From contig NZ_CP056047.1 of assembly GCF_021559775.1 (NCBI RefSeq), forward strand, positions 2,480,001 to 2,544,000: 64,000 nucleotides of DNA, read 5' to 3'. This document shows, piece by piece, positions 63,139 through 64,000 of this stretch (its first letter is position 1; each line of letters begins with the position of its first letter). The stretch is from Gillisella vitis. Lineage in GTDB: Bacteria > Pseudomonadota > Alphaproteobacteria > Rhizobiales > Rhizobiaceae. Under the pieces are notes generated by a model, which searched no databases, was not told where the DNA came from, and worked only from the letters and a program-made list of their open reading frames with translations. The position numbers were made by a program, and so were the translations under genes.

Positions 63139-64000
63139 GGGAGCCTCCTTTGCCGTGGGTATGGTGAGCGGGGCCGGGCGTGATCCCGGTGCTACGCAGT
63201 GGTGCATCGCCGATTTCCGGCGTCGGATCGCGCGGCAATCGCGCCATCAGCCGCAAAATGTAAAAGGTTCCGGCCCCGAACACGAAGAAATAGACGATGA
63301 TGAACGCGATCAGCGATGCCGCCACCGCAGGCGCGGCAATTGGCGAATGGGACTGCGCCGTCAGCAAATGACCGTAGATCGTGTAGGGCTGGCGACCCAC
63401 TTCGGTGGTGATCCAGCCGCTCAATACCGCGATGAAACCCGCGGGTCCCATGGCAAAAGCGGCGCGATGCAGCCAGTCACTGCTATAGAGTGTGCGGCGA
63501 TAGCGCGCCCACAGGCTCCAGAGACCCAGCCCCAGCATGGCAAAGCCCAGGCCAACCATGACGCGGAACGACCAGAAAATCACCGCGACCGGCGGCTCCA
63601 GCTCATCCGGCACGGTATCCAGCCCGGCCATTGGCGCATTGAGGTCGTGTTTGAGGATCAGGCTGGAGAGTTTTGGAATCTCGACGGCATAATCCACCCG
63701 TTTTTCGGCGGGATTGGGAATGCCGAACAGAATGAGCGGCGCGCCATCGGGATGGCTGTCATAATGACCTTCCATGGCCATGATCTTCACGGGCTGATGT
63801 TCCAATGTGTTCAGCCCGTGGGCATCACCGGCCAGGATCTGGATCGGCGCAACCACGGCGACCATGCCCATCGCCATCGAAAACATCTTGCCAGCACGGC
63901 GCGGCGCGGTCTTGCGCAGCAGATGCCAGGCACCCACCGCCCCCACCACCAGCGCCGTGGTGAGATAGGCGGCCAACACCATGTGCACCAGCCGATAGGG
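63128..64000 (-). CDS. cydA: Cytochrome bd ubiquinol oxidase subunit I, C-terminal part
   Basis: About 290 residues of a larger gene, truncated by the window end. Visible: ALVVGAVGAWHLLRK, the EGHY motif (MAMEGHYDSHP), the quinol-loop region FSF-type SFRVMVGLGF, and the haem-proximal GWITTEVGRQPYTIYG. The short Q-loop suggests the cyanide-insensitive (CIO/CydA-s) type. The tail is His-rich (HHTHGKGGSHAL). It reduces oxygen to water with electrons from ubiquinol. Confidence 0.95.
   Translation of the reverse strand, partial: PYRLVHMVLAAYLTTALVVGAVGAWHLLRKTAPRRAGKMFSMAMGMVAVVAPIQILAGDAHGLNTLEHQPVKIMAMEGHYDSHPDGAPLILFGIPNPAEKRVDYAVEIPKLSSLILKHDLNAPMAGLDTVPDELEPPVAVIFWSFRVMVGLGFAMLGLGLWSLWARYRRTLYSSDWLHRAAFAMGPAGFIAVLSGWITTEVGRQPYTIYGHLLTAQSHSPIAAPAVAASLIAFIIVYFFVFGAGTFYILRLMARLPRDPTPEIGDAPLRSTGITPGPAHHTHGKGGSHAL

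Noticed and set aside
1..64000. CRISPR array, prophage or complete insertion sequence
   Set aside because: No regularly spaced direct repeats, no transposase, integrase or phage structural gene was seen on reading both strands.

Overview
The window looks like chromosomal DNA of a Rhizobiaceae member (Agrobacterium / Allorhizobium / Rhizobium group). This rests on the GC-rich coding style, an RluA-family gene and rpoH close together, a smoEFGK-smoS-mtlK polyol operon, a DUF1134 (EipA-type) envelope gene, a BcsN-type protein, a DUF1236 protein, and abundant intergenic palindromic repeats of the rhizobial kind. No phage, insertion sequence, CRISPR array, rRNA operon or replication origin was seen.

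Layout. 1-9.4 kb: housekeeping genes (end of an EipA-like gene, a coiled-coil membrane protein pair, a SpoU-type rRNA methyltransferase, an RluA pseudouridine synthase, an FAD oxidoreductase, rpoH, an NTF2-like protein, an ArsB-type transporter, an MFS transporter). 9.4-15 kb: a Glu/Pro-rich membrane protein beside purA, a DMT exporter and a PPP-type phosphatase. 15.3-23.9 kb: a coherent catabolic cluster with a creatininase-family hydrolase, LysR regulator, NMT1/THI5-type ABC importer, cytosine-deaminase-like amidohydrolase, FAD oxidase and quinone reductase; its substrate is unknown but is probably a nitrogen heterocycle. 23.9-29.9 kb: two small secreted proteins, RidA plus aldehyde dehydrogenase, ung, an HpaI-type aldolase and a SorC-type regulator.

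29.8-35.7 kb is the most unusual part. A three-gene minus-strand set encodes a DUF1800 protein with a probable carbohydrate-binding region, a Tat-exported DUF1501 protein, and a membrane glycosyltransferase carrying the full motif series of fungal-type chitin synthases. It is preceded by a very AT-rich 5' region and sits between the SorC-type regulator and the polyol operon that such a regulator normally adjoins. I infer an acquired module for making and exporting an N-acetylglucosamine-like polymer.

35.7-44.9 kb: polyol uptake and oxidation (smoEFGK, smoS, mtlK, a HAD phosphatase, an FGGY kinase), with long palindromic repeats placed between smoE and smoF and between smoS and mtlK. 45-46.6 kb: mnmA and an elongator tRNA-Met. 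46.8-58.7 kb: a hydroxamate-siderophore uptake region (two TonB-dependent receptors, fhuC-fhuD-fhuB and an AraC regulator), interrupted by a TetR-cyclase-lipocalin module with a clear palindromic operator. 58.7-64 kb: a BcsN-like lipoprotein, a small lytic transglycosylase, a Tim44-like protein, and a cytochrome bd oxidase operon (cydA partial, cydB, and a 44-residue DUF2474 protein).

Coordinates of starts were chosen by eye from ribosome binding sites and family length. All family names are from recognition of motifs, not from database searches.
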